Part shown: in pieces, positions 32,851 through 44,479 of the stretch
How the letters are laid out: the number at the start of each line of letters is the position of its first letter
Position numbering within the stretch: position 1 is the stretch's first letter
Assembly: GCA_015680685.1 (NCBI GenBank)
Contig: MNCI01027046.1
Coordinates: 417,712 to 481,711 of the forward strand
Length of the DNA stretch: 64,000 bases
DNA from: Gnetum montanum
Lineage: Eukaryota; Streptophyta; Gnetopsida; Gnetales; Gnetaceae
Reading direction: 5' to 3'
Notes under the pieces: generated by a model
What the model was told of the DNA's origin: nothing
Seen by the model: the letters and a program-made list of their open reading frames with translations, nothing else
Databases searched by the model: none
Made by a program: the position numbers and the translations under genes

Positions 32851-33790
32851 GTTAGCTCTAGATATGATCAAGCAAAGGATATTGACCATTGATTCACCAC
32901 TTTCAACAACTCTTCTTTTTATTTAGGAGCAAGTTTGGCATTAATGATGACTAGTTTCCCATTCTTTAAAAATGCATACTCGATATTGGTGAATAAAGTT
33001 TTTAGTTCTAAGGACTCCTACTTGAACTGATCAGGGATCTCCAACTCTCCTCAATAGGTATCATCATCTTCATTAGAGATTTGGAAATGAACTTGTTCAA
33101 TCTTGTCCATGCCTTCAACATATGCACATGTTAGACTCTTAGTTGGCTCCATGCATATTGTGTTGTTATCTAAATCAACTATCAAACATTGGGTGCCCTC
33201 TTGCTTTGTAGTTGTTATGTATAGACACCATTGAGTGTTAATTTCTTAAGTATACTAATTGCATGACTTAATGTATGTGCTTTTAATTGATCAAATATTT
33301 TGCATGCAATTGCACCCATTATCAATGTATGTGATGCATGGAATACACTTCTTCTGTATTTTGCATAGCTCATTCTCCTTAGATATTTCTAGAGATAGAT
33401 CTCATATACCCATTCGCAGATCGATCATGCTTAACCAAGCCCTTTCCATAATGATCGGGGGNNNNNGGGGGTGGTGTCACTCTTGCAATTATCCACCTTA
33501 ATTACCAGAAAATCAATAGGATAGGACCACCAATAGATTGTGATCACAATGTCCTCTACTAATCCCAAAGGGACAATAATTGATTAATCAGATAATTCTA
33601 AATGGATGTTGCTCTTCTTAAGAGGTGGTAGGTTCCATGCCTTGTACATATCATGGGAGATGAGGTTACCTCTAGAACCAAAGTCAAGAAGAGCTTTATA
33701 GGGTTCTTATCCAGTAATCTATAGATAAATGAGTGTACTTCCTGGATCAAATCTTTTTATAGGAAGGTTGCTAGCCTTAATCCAATTAGA
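32851..33790 (-). pseudogene. Protease region of element A
   Basis: Aligns with the retropepsin of D. Near 33690 the minus strand encodes 'ALLDFGSRGNLIS' where a D[ST]G active site is expected, so the middle residue is changed. Contains the N gap at 33462-33466 in the part equal to D's 'IIMGRAWL'. Non-functional. Confidence 0.65.
33462..33466. other. Five-N gap between G runs
   Basis: GGGGG-NNNNN-GGGGG: a homopolymer gap. The flanking D copy has no G run here (53535-53545), so the Gs may be artefactual. Confidence 0.7.
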
Positions 33791-36150
33791 AAAAACATGA
33801 GTTTGCATTACAGTGCAAATCCTAGGTGCACTTGGTTTAAAGGGCACTCAAAGGTATTTGATGCAGAAGATGAGGGTAATGGAGATGCAACACAATTAGC
33901 TGGAGTAGGTTGTGAGGGCTGGACAGGATTATTGAGCCAAAAGAAAAGTCATTTCCTTGATCGATTATCCAACCCACTTAGTTCAAAAATTGGTTATGAG
34001 TGTACAACCCTTGTAGCATTTCATTATTGTGGTTGTGGAGGTATTTCACCCTACATGGATGGAGTAGGAGGTAAGTAAGTTGAAGGTGAAGGTGTAGGTG
34101 CAGAGGAATGTGGAGGATGATGAGGATATGGATATGGGTTTTTCGCTTGAGTAGATCATGAATGTGTTTGATGGTACTCTAGAAGGTAATAGTGATGCTG
34201 GAATGATGCATGACTCACAAAACTTCTAGGGGAGACAGGTTGCTAAACATAGTACCCGTATGGATTTGGTTGCCTATAAGGGTATTGTTGCCTTAGCGAC
34301 GGCATTCCCCACAATTATGGTTGATACCACTATTGGTATTATTTGTATGGTTGTGGGGGAGTTCCACTTGGGTAGTAAGCTTGTTGTTGCTGGTGGAATT
34401 GTCTTGGATTGCCTTGAGGGTAAGGCAATTGCCTTGGAGCTTGCCTATGTGTTAGGTGAGGATTCAATGCATACACTCCAAACTCTTGTAAGTGTGACAC
34501 TACAGGGAAACATCCCTTTGGATGCTCATACTGAAAAATGTCACATTCAGTTTCATCATTAGAGTTAGACTTCACAACTTTCTCTACTACAATAGCTTTG
34601 CCCTTACCTCATTGGTAGGCAAGTTTAGCTTCTTTTGACTTCCTGCAATTACGATTATTATTTTGCTCTTTGGATTCTTTGACAATTTTTAAAGCAGTTT
34701 GAAACTTTTCATCCAAAGAGTCCCATAACTTTTCAACCTTGGCCGAAATGTTAGAAATAGATTTTTGGATGGGCAAGGTCTTTCTATTCAGAACTTCATC
34801 AAGTGGTGACTCCTCCTCGTCACAAAATTGAACCTCTAGTTTTCNCACTTCATCAAGTGGTGACTCCTCCTCGTCACAAAATTGAACCTCTCATTTTCTA
34901 ATGGAAGGGTNATCATGGCCAGGGCATTAGTGTAGCAGTGAATAGTATTGGCCCATGGTGGCATCCAAGGGTTCATGTGCTCCTTGTTTCTAGCCTTGGA
35001 TTTGCCTTCTTAGGTTAGACACTCTAGAGTACATTTGATATTTGTTATTGAACAATTCTAACATGGTACTCCATCTCCAGATAGATTCCAGTTCTAAGAA
35101 CCGGTACCAACTTTTAGCTTCCTTAATGAGTATCCTTGGGAAAAGCTTGAGTTTCTGCCACTCGTTCTCTATGTTCTATATAGCATAGGCATCTTGAAAA
35201 GCTTGTAGGTGTGCCTACAGATCAGAATTATATCCCCCCTCAAATCTTGGGATATTGTTCATATCTAGGCACTTGATCTGACTATCCTTCATATTCCTAG
35301 TTGGGATTTTCAGTACCTTTGCAATGTTAAGCATACTACAAGTAGCCAATAAAGGTTCATCATCATTACTACGTTGATGATGCCGATGATGGTTTTGACC
35401 ACCCCTTTGATTTTGGTGGCCTTCACAGTCATTGTTATTGCGTCAATCACCTTCATCATGGTTATTTCGATGGCAGCTTCCATGAGAACCATCAGATGAA
35501 GAGGAATGTTCAAAATCAAATGAAGAGGATGAAGAGGAAGGTGGACCACCACCACCACTGTAGTGTCTGCCACCACTCTTATGCTTATTATGATCACCAT
35601 CCTTAGATCACTTATTGTTGTGATGTTTACTCAAGTCCCTACTTTGGCTATCGCTCCTTCCTGATCCTAGTTTACGAATAGTCAATCGCAGGGGGAAGCT
35701 CACACCCTTGCCATCAGTAGTAGGGGGTGGAGAATGTTCATGTTGAGAACCTTCCAAGGGAGGATCCTCATAGTCCTCTTGATCTGGTAGGAACAAGGGG
35801 TTAGTGTAATGTTTTCCCTTTGTAGCTTCATAGCGTTTCTCTTGATGTTTGTCTTATTTACATTGTGTTTTAGTGGGATAGTAGTTTTGAGTGTTGTATT
35901 CATTCACAACATACTCGTTGTGAAGATCCACTATGCCCAACGTTTTAAGGATTTTAAATAGCACTCCAGGCACAAATCTATTGAGGGGCAAGACGATGTT
36001 TCCCTCCATATCACGCCATCACATTTATTCATCCTAATGTAGGATGAAGGTGAAATTTGGCACAAACTCATCTGGCTGAGTGTATACCACCCTGCATTGT
36101 TGTGAGACTGATGGTTTAGTATCTTTGGGCTTGTAAGAAGAAGAAGACAT
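33791..36150 (-). pseudogene. gag of element A
   Basis: ATG at 36150 (MSSSSYKPKD), 137 nt inside the PBS. Then 'PDEFVPNFTFILH', an in-frame TAG, and the Ser/Gly/His-rich segment (35800-35400). The capsid-type domain follows: 'IPRFEGGYNSDLQAHLQAF', 'KLFPRILIKEAKSWYRFLE', 'RVSNLRRQIQG' (35300-35000), as in retrotransposon gag proteins. The C-terminal part (34575-34339) is Pro/Gln/Tyr-rich with 'CDIFQYEHPKG'. No clear CCHC knuckle was seen. Confidence 0.75.
34792..34911. other. Probable assembly duplication around an N, plus a second N
   Basis: About 46 bp ending near 34837 recur at 34846-34891 after the N at 34845. A further single N is at 34911. D has only one copy of this segment (54850-54895). 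Confidence 0.8.
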
Positions 36151-36286
36151 TTTGCAAAACAAAGTAAAATTGTTAGTGTGCTTTTATAATTTTATGTATA
36201 GTGGGAATGATATGGACCTTTAGGTTCATATAATAATATTAGTGATATTCACTTAGTCCTAAATAGTGCACATTCCACAAACAAAG

Positions 36287-36304
36287 TCCCTGGCAACAGC
36301 GCCA
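36287..36304 (-). other. Primer-binding site, tRNA-Asp type (element A)
   Basis: TGGCGCTGTTGCCAGGGA on the minus strand: 16 of 18 match to the tRNA-Asp complement, and both mismatches are CG-site transitions. It lies one base inside the 5' LTR. Confidence 0.88.
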
Positions 36305-36305
36305 A

Positions 36306-37181
36306 TGATGAGCGGCAAGGTACCCCTACGTCCAACCATACGAATCACAAAGCGTTCATGTGTGATCCAATCAAGTTCCACAGATTTCATTGTTTCCAAT
36401 GCACTAGCCCTTTAGGAAGTGAATCTAGCCTCAAGGTCAATCGTTGTCTTCCCAATTACACTTGTGACATTTGTGGTATGATTAAGTGTAATTGAGGTAT
36501 TCAATTTTTATCATTTTTTATGTTTTATAGATTGGTGTTTAAATATGGATAAAAGTAATTTGATTAGCTAATGTAAATTAACTAATTTACTAATCATTTA
36601 ACTAATCCTAACATAATTATTCATTCCCACTTTTTGTACACATCCTAAACCCATGTATCCACTATTGGGTGACCAAGCGCTATGCTATTGGGCGTACTAA
36701 GCAATAATGCTGCTGGGATTACCAAGAAAATACATGTTACACTTGAAGCAGTTGTACTTGTGTATTTAATATATCTAGCTTAATAACCTCATTAACTCAA
36801 TTTCTGGAAAGTATTTGCAAAATAATTGAAAAAATTGAATGCATAAATGAAAGAGCTAATCTATCCAAAGTGTTGCAAGGTTTATCAGAAAAATTTTCTT
36901 TATTGCCACATACACTGTTGTGCTTAGGTACAACAATGCTTGAATAAAAATTCATACACTCAATGACTCTTGTTGTGAGCACTCAGGGAAAAAATTCTAA
37001 CTTTCAAATGGAAAAAATGTAAGAGGTTCACTGCTACTGAAATCTAGATTACCATACATGCAGCGGGAAGGCGTATATTTATAGGCAACAAACAGACATT
37101 GTGTCGTCAAGGCGTCGTCGATGCAAGGTAAGATGTGTCGCCAGGGCCTCATCGTCGCAACCAACCAATGATGACTCATCA
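36306..37181 (-). repeat. 5' LTR of element A
   Basis: Plus strand TGATGAGCGGCAAGGTACC...GATGACTCATCA, 876 bp. The minus-strand TATA box is CCTATAAATATAC near 37077. U3 carries GTCGTCGATGCAAGG and GGGCCTCATCGTCG repeats. Followed by AGTAA. Confidence 0.88.
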
Positions 37182-38201
37182 AGTAAAATTTATAAATAGA
37201 GAATGGAAAGGAGTAGATGATGTTGTTTGTAGTATTGATAATATGGTCTTGTTAAACATCCTTTATTCAGCATCTACTTTAAAGGCAAGAAACTATGTGG
37301 TTAGTTGTCCTTTAAGAATTTTGTTGATGGCTGAGAAGTCAAACCTCTGTTAACTTTTTTAGGCCATACTTTCTTGGCCCTCACATGAAGCCTCTCTTGT
37401 TTTCTATTTCTCTTAGTTTTTTTATACTTCTTGTTTGCTCACTTGCCTCTTCTTTACAGTTGCTTTTGTTGTTTTTTTTATAGAATTTTTGTTCATCTTA
37501 TCTTAGTATTTCATCTAGTAGTAGCTAGATATAGTGGTTTACTATAAACATTTTCGTATCTTCTTATTAGCTTCTTTTTATAGTTATTTTAGTGGTTAGT
37601 CTTCTTTGTTGGAGATTTCCAAAGTTGTTGTGTAGAAAGAGAAAATTACTACAAAATGTACAATTTTAGAAGAAAGTTAAATAAACATAGGTTGCTAATA
37701 TACTTTTAAATTTATTTTTATCAATTTGTTTTGAAGTTGTGGGTATTATCTTTATGTCATTATAAGGGGTACATATTATAGTCATACTTGTTTTTCATAA
37801 GTTCTTTCTTCCATATATCAATTTGTTTGGAGATTATGGATATGATGTTATTATTCTTATAAGAGTATATAGTATTACTTTGTTTTTTCTTTACTTTGAA
37901 ATGCTAGATAGGTTGGTTCTATACTACATAAGATATACCTCAATACTAGAAACATGTGAAGTGCAAAAAGGGTGTTCATACTATGATTTAAATCCAACAC
38001 CTTCAAGCACAAATGTATGAAAGTGATTGAATTTGCCAATGGGTTGTGCTTTAGTAGTGTAATTTTTATTAATAGGTTTATTATTTAATTTAGTAAATTG
38101 TTTGGGGTATGAGAGGTTTGCAAAGTAGTTATTCAAAGAATACATAGATTGTATGCCTAGGATTATATATGTGGGTAATATGTTGTTGTTGTTATAATAG
38201 G
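37182..38201. other. Interspersed DNA between elements A and C1
   Basis: T-rich, no supported ORF. The first ~220 bp form the right arm of the inverted repeat. The rest shows no TE ends that I can recognise. Confidence 0.5.
37190..37400 (+). repeat. Right arm of the inverted repeat flanking element A
   Basis: Aligns with the reverse complement of 23565-23790. The conserved peptide-like reading ('WKGVDDV...VLLNILY...PLRILLMAEK') is kept in both arms, which suggests the repeat once coded for something, possibly part of another TE. Confidence 0.7.
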
Positions 38202-39127
38202 TGATGAGCAGCTAGGTGTCCCAACATTCTACCATACAAGTCATGAGTGCACACGCACGACCAAATCATAATCTATGGATGGACAATGTAAGAATACTAG
38301 AAGATGATAATCAGTTCATGGTCGTTGTTTTTCCACTTCGAGTTAGTAAAGTGCAAGTGCATAGTTTAACTCTATGCAAGGCATATGATATCTTGATGTT
38401 GTTGGCTCATATTACTCCTAAGTGCAAACATAATGAAAATGAGAATAAAGTCTAAATCTAAGTGACAACAGAAATGCAAGTCTATTCTATCCTATGGTAA
38501 TGAGCAACCATTCTTGGCTTACCGTACATATCTTGGGCTCATGTAACCATTACTAGATTACCAAGTGTTATGCTACTGGGTGAACCATGCAATAACACCA
38601 CTAGGATTACCGAACGATTACACTTATATGCTTGAAACTAGCCATTCTTATTCCACCTTACTAATGAGCATGAAAAATTAAAGTGTTTGAGAAAGATAAA
38701 ATACTAAGCTAAAGTAAGCATATTAAAGAAATGAAAATTAAACTAAGGAAAAAAATTAGCTAAGTAAAACAAAGAAACTAAGTGGATGCTACAATGGTGG
38801 AAAACAACCTCGATCTTTATTATTGTTCATGAATTATGCCCAAGTACAATCTGCTCGAATAAAGATTCCATTCAACTGTTCAATACCACACTACGAGTGT
38901 TCACTTTAACATTACTGTAAACTACGAAAACAAATTGTAAGATTTTTCCTAAGGTTGGAATGAAAGTTGTTCATTGATGCAATCAAGTGTTGGTATTTAT
39001 AGGGATGAACAAGGCCCACTACATTGCATCAATGATGACATATGTAGAGTTGCGATGTCATAGATAAAATTTTGTAGATGTGCTATCATAGATACGATAT
39101 CATGGCTCATAAAAATAGGCTTTATCA
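38202..39127 (-). repeat. 3' LTR of element C1
   Basis: 926 bp, plus strand TGATGAGCAGCTAGG...AGGCTTTATCA. Boxes 'ATTACCAAGTGTTATGCTACTGGG' and U3 repeats 'GATGTCATAGATA'/'GATACGATATCATGG' at 39030-39110 place it in the B/C subfamily. Confidence 0.85.
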
Positions 39128-39143
39128 TACCCCCACAATTGAT
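39128..39143 (-). other. Polypurine tract of element C1
   Basis: The minus strand reads CAATTGTGGGGGTA next to the LTR start. The conserved TTAGTCATG part is altered. Confidence 0.65.
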
Positions 39144-39339
39144 TGGAAACTCTTCCTTGAGTTAAAACAAAAGGAGAAGAGAGTTACAAAATTGGGAGGT
39201 ATGCTCAAGTTGTGACATGACTACTTAAATCTAAATGCTACATTGTGGGTTGAGTGGTATTTTACAAAATTATCATGCATAGCATGATAAGACACAATTG
39301 ACAACAAACAAAACAAACTAGAATGAAAGAGCTTGATGC

Positions 39340-39904
39340 AATCTTTAAGTTCCTGGTGGTGGTGATTCCTACATCAGCTTATTTTCTTTGTCATTGAGCT
39401 TTTGAAATTGGTAACAGTTAAGAAGTGCCCAAAGCTTCTATTCCTTTGACTTGGGATCATGTACCATTCATGTGAATTCTGTAATGTTTAATGGCATTAG
39501 TACTTTCCATGGGCATGGTAGTTGTGGAAACATCTTATTGGATTTCACATACCAAGCTGCAAAGTGCCTTCTCTCTTCTTTGAATGCCCTTGCCACCTTT
39601 CTCAATTCCTGATAATCAACCATTCAATGGGCCAAGTTTGCAACTACATCTTTCTAAACTTGGTAGCTAGCTTTTACTATTTCTAATTCAAATTTTGCAA
39701 CATATAGTTTCTATTAGGCATCTTTTCTGTTTGTAAACTCCTTCTTTTACAATGCATATATAGTAGCTACTTGTTGTTTAAGCTCATTTCTTGATCTACC
39801 TACGGTTAACATGACTAGATTAGCATGTTGAAGGTTTGCTAACCCCATATACTATGTGACATCTTGAATCTATAGGTCTTTATTCTTTACTTCAACTTGG
39901 CGGA
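39340..39904 (-). pseudogene. ORF3 C-terminal fragment of element C1
   Basis: Aligns with 2530-3110 of element B: 'AAGCTTCTATTCCTTTGACTTGGGATCATG' (the W.VHDP motif on the minus strand) and 'CATGGGCATGG...GGAAACATCTTATTGG'. Ends abruptly where C2 begins. Stops present. Confidence 0.6.
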
Positions 39905-40918
39905 TGATGAGCGACATGTATCCCTACATCCAACCATATGAGTCAAAAGTGTTCACGCATAATCCCATCAAATTCCATGGATGGGACTAGTTGTGGCATC
40001 TAGATTATTAAGCATTGATTGTAGGATGATGTCTTCCCAATTGGACTAGTGGTATCTTTGTCATGTCTAGTTTAGTCCAAAGTGAGGCATATGATGATTG
40101 ATGTTGTTGTGGCCTTATGCTAATCTTAACAATAATGGAGAAATTAATTATTTAATCTAACTAACAAGAAGAAGGTAAATCTAAACTAGCCTAAAGTAAT
40201 GAGAATTCGGTCCTGGCTTACTATACATGTCTTGGACTCATGTAACCATTACTAGGATTACCAATAATTATGCTACTGGGCGAACCAAGTAATAACACTA
40301 TTGAGATTACCAAACGATTACACTTAAACACTTGAAACCAGTCATACTTATTCCACTTTAGTAATGAACAAGTAAAGTAAAGTACTTGGACATGTAAATG
40401 ATTAAACTAAGAACGTAGTAAAAACTATGCTAAGTAAAATAATAAAACTAAGTGAATGCTACAATGATGAAAAGCAATCTCTATTTTTATTTCTGAACAT
40501 GAACTGTGCCCAAGTACACTTCACTTGAACAAAGATCTCCTAAACTACTCAACACCACATTGCAAGCATTCACTCTATCACTAAAACTACAAAATGAAAC
40601 TGTAAGAATATATCTTAAGGATGGAATGAAACTTATTTGGATCCATGCATCCAAGTGTTGTATTTATAGGTTGCACACATCTGCAATATTAGATCTATGA
40701 TGTCATAGCATATGCTACAATATCATATCTACAATGTTGTAGCATGTGCTATGATATTAGATATACAACATCATAGTAGGTGAACAAAAATTTACTTTAT
40801 CAAACAAATGCAATATAGCGTCTACAACGTAGCAGCCAACTGAGATGCACCAACAAGGATGCTACAACACAAATGTGATGTAGCATCTATGATATCTCAA
40901 CCAATTGATAATTCATCA
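39905..40918 (-). repeat. 3' LTR of element C2
   Basis: 1014 bp, TGATGAGCGACATG...AATTCATCA. U3 (40690-40800) is a cluster of overlapping palindromes: GCATATGC, CTACAATRTTGTAG and TGCTATGATATTAGATATAC. It is longer than its relatives because of these repeats. Confidence 0.82.
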
Positions 40919-41415
40919 TACCTCCACAACTGACTAAAAAATCATCCTTGAGTTAACCAAATAAGACCAATCTTTCTTTAAAAAATTGGGAAGGTACAAG
41001 ATTATTGACTAACTCTAACTATTGACTAACTCTGAGTGTTGTAGTGGTGTGTACAAAAATGACATAGTTACATGGCAAAACAAAAATAAAATTTGAAGTG
41101 AATCAATGTAGTTTGTATTTCAAGCAGTGGTGGCTCTTCCATTGACTTCTTCCCTTTGTCGTCAAGATCTTGGAAAGTTTCTTCTCTTCTATCCTTGTCT
41201 TCTTTTTCCATATGTCCTCTCTACTGAGTATGACAGAGAGACTCATTTGATTTTACTTGTTGCATTGGCCTCTTTATTTCATCAGAATTAGTAAGTTTCT
41301 CCTAAGTTCCATTTGCCATTGTTTATTAGTGTGGGCCATAATGGAGACACTTGGAGTTGCATATTTACAATTTCCATGTTGTAAAGATATTTTTTTATGG
41401 TCTCTTTGGGACCAT
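40919..41415 (-). pseudogene. ORF3 relic of element C2 with large deletion
   Basis: Starts at ATG 41415 (MVPKRP) after TTGATTGCAG. Next comes 'ATGGAGACACTTGGAGTTGC', matching the N-terminal region of B ORF3. Then, within a few hundred bp, the PPT side is reached. Most of ORF3 is deleted. Confidence 0.65.
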
Positions 41416-42060
41416 CTGCAATCAATAAGGGTATGAAATTATTAGAATGTTCACACCAGTTCTTAATAGATCTTTATCATACTCATACCCTTAGTTAGAT
41501 CAAGTTCTTATCATCTTATAATTGTATAGTTAGAAAAATTTGCCAAAAAAGAACACCTTAAGTATTATATCTTTTAGTTACTTATGACTTTCTTATCATT
41601 TTCTTGCTTATTATGGCCTAAAATAGTTGGTATGATCTTTTAGGAGTATTATCTAAATCTTTCTGACATTAGTTTGATTGATTAACTTTTAGATTCTTAT
41701 TATCTCTTTGTACTGATCCTTTATAGTGTCTTTTGGGCATTAGGAATTTTTAGCTCAAAATTTCACTTATATTGTGCAATGCAAACCCCCCCTCCCCTAC
41801 GACTAAGTTGATCACTCCAAGATCAACATGATTTAAGAATTTTGGAAATTAGAGCTATGAGGGCAAAGTTATGGCCTTTGGAAGCTAGTGTGTAAGAGTT
41901 CTGAAAAAAACTACAAAAATTCTCTTGTTGCAAAATGAGAAAGTGAAAAATTTCACTAACTCCCACGTGTATATATACTATTTTTATATGCATGACACCA
42001 TAAATACAACATCGTAGGTGTGTGTGACATTGTAGCTACGACATCATCATTGAAAAATTT
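41416..42060 (-). promoter_or_regulatory. Leader intron and U3-like internal promoter (element C2)
   Basis: TATATATA at 41970-41977. The U3-like segment (42000-42055) has 'ACAACATCGTAGG' and 'GTAGCTACGACATC', echoing this element's own U3 (ACAACATCATAGTAGG). The 5' splice site is lost: the GTAAGTA of B aligns with TCAGTAC here. The acceptor TTGATTGCAG|ATG is kept. Confidence 0.5.
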
Positions 42061-43327
42061 CAAATTTTTCATTGATTTTTCTTGGAACAAATGAGTGAAA
42101 TGAAATATTTGCAAATGTAAAACTTATCTAGATGATCATGGCCATTAATGATGCATACTTTTTGAAAATTTGGCATTCAAAGTTCCTTAAGAAGAAATCT
42201 CAAACGATGAAAGTTTATTGTATGGATAAGAGATGGGTAATGAATTTCTGATGTATGGACAAAGTATTAGAAATTACAGGAAGTATTTATTAGATTTTGG
42301 ATGATTTTGGAAGGCACAAGATGATGTGGAATTGCTTGGCAAGTATGAAATACAAGAGTTATACAAGTGGGTCCTCCCAAAAGTAGGCTCTAGCCGTTAA
42401 TGCCCTTGTATAACCACACCTAAAAGTGTCCTTAGGCACTCAAGGAGTTTAATTTAATGCATACCTATTTAGCAAAACACACATGTTAGTATGACCAAAT
42501 CGTGAAAATTACGCTATGTTGTATAAAACCGTAAGTTATGATTATTCATACAGTGAGATGAAATGGACTTTGAAGGGATTACAAAAATCAAGATGTGAGA
42601 TATCTTACCATAGGCATAAGGAATTCTTTTGTTTTATTAGTGGTTAAAGTAATCATTAGCCTTTCTTTCCAAGATTTAAACCAAGTCCAAACCACATTTC
42701 AGTAACATCACATTATTTAACCTCTTGGAAGTACAATTGTAAGACTACCACTATTGTAAGGAGTATTGTCAGTTGGCATATTGTTCAAAGGAGGAGTTTA
42801 TTCATTGCACTTATTATTATACATATATTTTTAGAGTCCTTAGAAGCCACCTACCTTTAGGCATGGGTAACATGTCTTTCTAGTGACATGGTAAGGCAAC
42901 ACTTATTGTGCTCTTACACCCATTTTTCGTTAGATCTACAAGGATATAATACAACCTAAAATAGGATAGAACATACATCAATAATCCTAGAGAATCCACA
43001 AATCCCCTTGATGTCACACCCTTAACATTCCCACTTGGTTCTTCACTTTTTCGTCGTGGCATAATGATTACAAGTACATTCTTAGTTTTATGATGGAAAG
43101 AATATCATTATGGCCATGATAAGAACCTCTTTTTAATGGAATGAATGGATGAAAGTTGTGGTCTCACTATTCAAATAATTAGTCCCTTATGACTTGATAA
43201 CATAGAGAAATCTTCACCTTATTGGGCTACATCTTGCCTTATTCTTAATGTGTTTTATTAATAGTCAAAAATATGTACAAAAAAATGAAAATAAAGTATG
43301 AAAAAGATGAAAAAGATAGTAAGAATG
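42061..43327 (-). other. Conserved non-coding block (element C2)
   Basis: Aligns with 7740-8522 and 10795-11265 of B without the copia insert, which confirms that B's 8523-10725 is extra. Ends in the A-rich array where D inserted. Confidence 0.75.
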
Positions 43328-44245
43328 TGATGAGCGGTGAAGGTACCCCTATGTCCAACCATATGAATCACGAAACATTCACCTACCATTCGGTCAAATT
43401 GTACAGACTCTATAGTTTCTGGTACACTAGTCTTATAGGAAGTGAACCTTGCCCTAAGGTCATTCGTTGTCTTTCCAATTACACTTGTGATGTACAAACG
43501 TATGGTTAAGTGTAATCGAGGCATGTGATTTTTATTGTTTTATGTTTTATGTTCTTTAGTGCTTAGAGTAGAGAGATGGAATAATTTAACCATTAATTTA
43601 CTTTAACTAACTAATTAATCTTTAACTAGTCCTAATATAAGCATCTGGTCCCACTTTTTGTACATGTCCTAAACCCACGTATCCACTGTTGGGTTACCAA
43701 GTGCTACGCTACTGGACACACTAAGCAATAAAGCTTCTAGGATTACCAAGAAAATACATGTTTATGCTCGAACTGATTGTACTTATGTACTTAATCTATT
43801 TAGCTTAATTAATTACTAATCGTTTAAAGTCTAATTTATCTTAATTAATTACATATTTCATGAAAATAATAAATGCATAAATAAATCATTAATTTATTCT
43901 AAGTGCTAAAAGGTGTCATCAAAAGGCTTGCCTTTATTGCCGTACACACTAGTGTGGTTTAGGTACAATAGTGCTTGGATAAAGATCCATAAAATTTCTG
44001 ACTCCTGCTGTGGGCACCCAAAGAAATATTCTAACTTTCAAATGGGCAAATTGCAAGAGCTCTGCTACTACTATGACTTTTATCCCCCATAAACATAGAT
44101 GGGAGCTTGTCTTTATAATTTTTGCTACAGTACTGCATCAATCGGGCCCCATAAACGTAGCAAACGCTACATCGATGAGTCAACACCACGTAGATGGGGC
44201 CTTATCGATAGCAACCTATCAACGTGAGACTTTGACACTTCATCA
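43328..44245 (-). repeat. 3' LTR of element D
   Basis: 918 bp, TGATGAGCGGTGAAGG...GACACTTCATCA. It aligns end to end with 56469-57365: 'GTTACCAAGYGCTACRCTACTGG', 'GGATTACCAAG', and U3 'GGGGCCTTATCGATAG'. Confidence 0.9.
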
Positions 44246-44260
44246 TACCGCCATGACTGA
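44246..44260 (-). other. Polypurine tract of element D
   Basis: The minus strand reads CAGTCATGGCGGTA before TGATGAAG; one G of the run is replaced by C. Confidence 0.7.
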
Positions 44261-44479
44261 ATCAAAACTCATCCTCGAGTTCCTTTACAAAATTGAAAAG
44301 GTATGGAATTATTGATTATCTTTTAACAAAACAAACTAACTTGATAAAAATGAGTGCCTAAGTGTACAAATCAATAAATTACCAAAATTTTCATGTTCAT
44401 GACACAAAATTGAACACCATGACATGACTATACAAAAATTAGACAACACATCCTTTGATGGCATGAAGATGCTGGAGAA

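Larger units (their letters stand above)
23852..37181 (-). mobile_element. Element A: nearly full-length Ty3/gypsy retrotransposon with ORF3 (13.3 kb)
   Basis: It has both LTRs, PBS, gag, protease, RT, RNase H, integrase with GPY motif, internal promoter/intron, ORF3 and PPT, in order on the minus strand. Flanks AGTAG (23847-23851) and AGTAA (37182-37186) are target duplications with one transition. The LTRs differ in the U3 repeat section (905 and 876 bp). All ORFs carry stops. The tRNA-Asp PBS and an extra ORF behind pol recall the Athila lineage of angiosperms. Lineage placement needs an RT tree. Confidence 0.9.
38202..39904 (-). mobile_element. Element C1: 3' end only (LTR, PPT, ORF3 C-terminal half)
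   Basis: A minus-strand element of the same family. Only the 3' LTR and the last ~780 bp of its internal region are in view; it is broken at 39904 by C2. The left flank (target duplication candidate) is ATAGG; the partner end is outside the window. Confidence 0.8.
39905..43327 (-). mobile_element. Element C2, left part (3' LTR, ORF3 relic, internal promoter, non-coding block)
   Basis: The 3' portion of a minus-strand element nested in C1. Its sequence stops at 43327, at the position matching 11265 in B. It resumes at 57366, where the next bases match 11270 onward of B. Element D lies between. Left flank GCGGA. Confidence 0.85.

Noticed and set aside
34260-34562. 100-codon plus-strand ORF (and a similar one at 54369-54563)
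   Set aside because: Antisense of the Pro/Gln-rich end of gag. Conservation between A and D is explained by the gag sequence.
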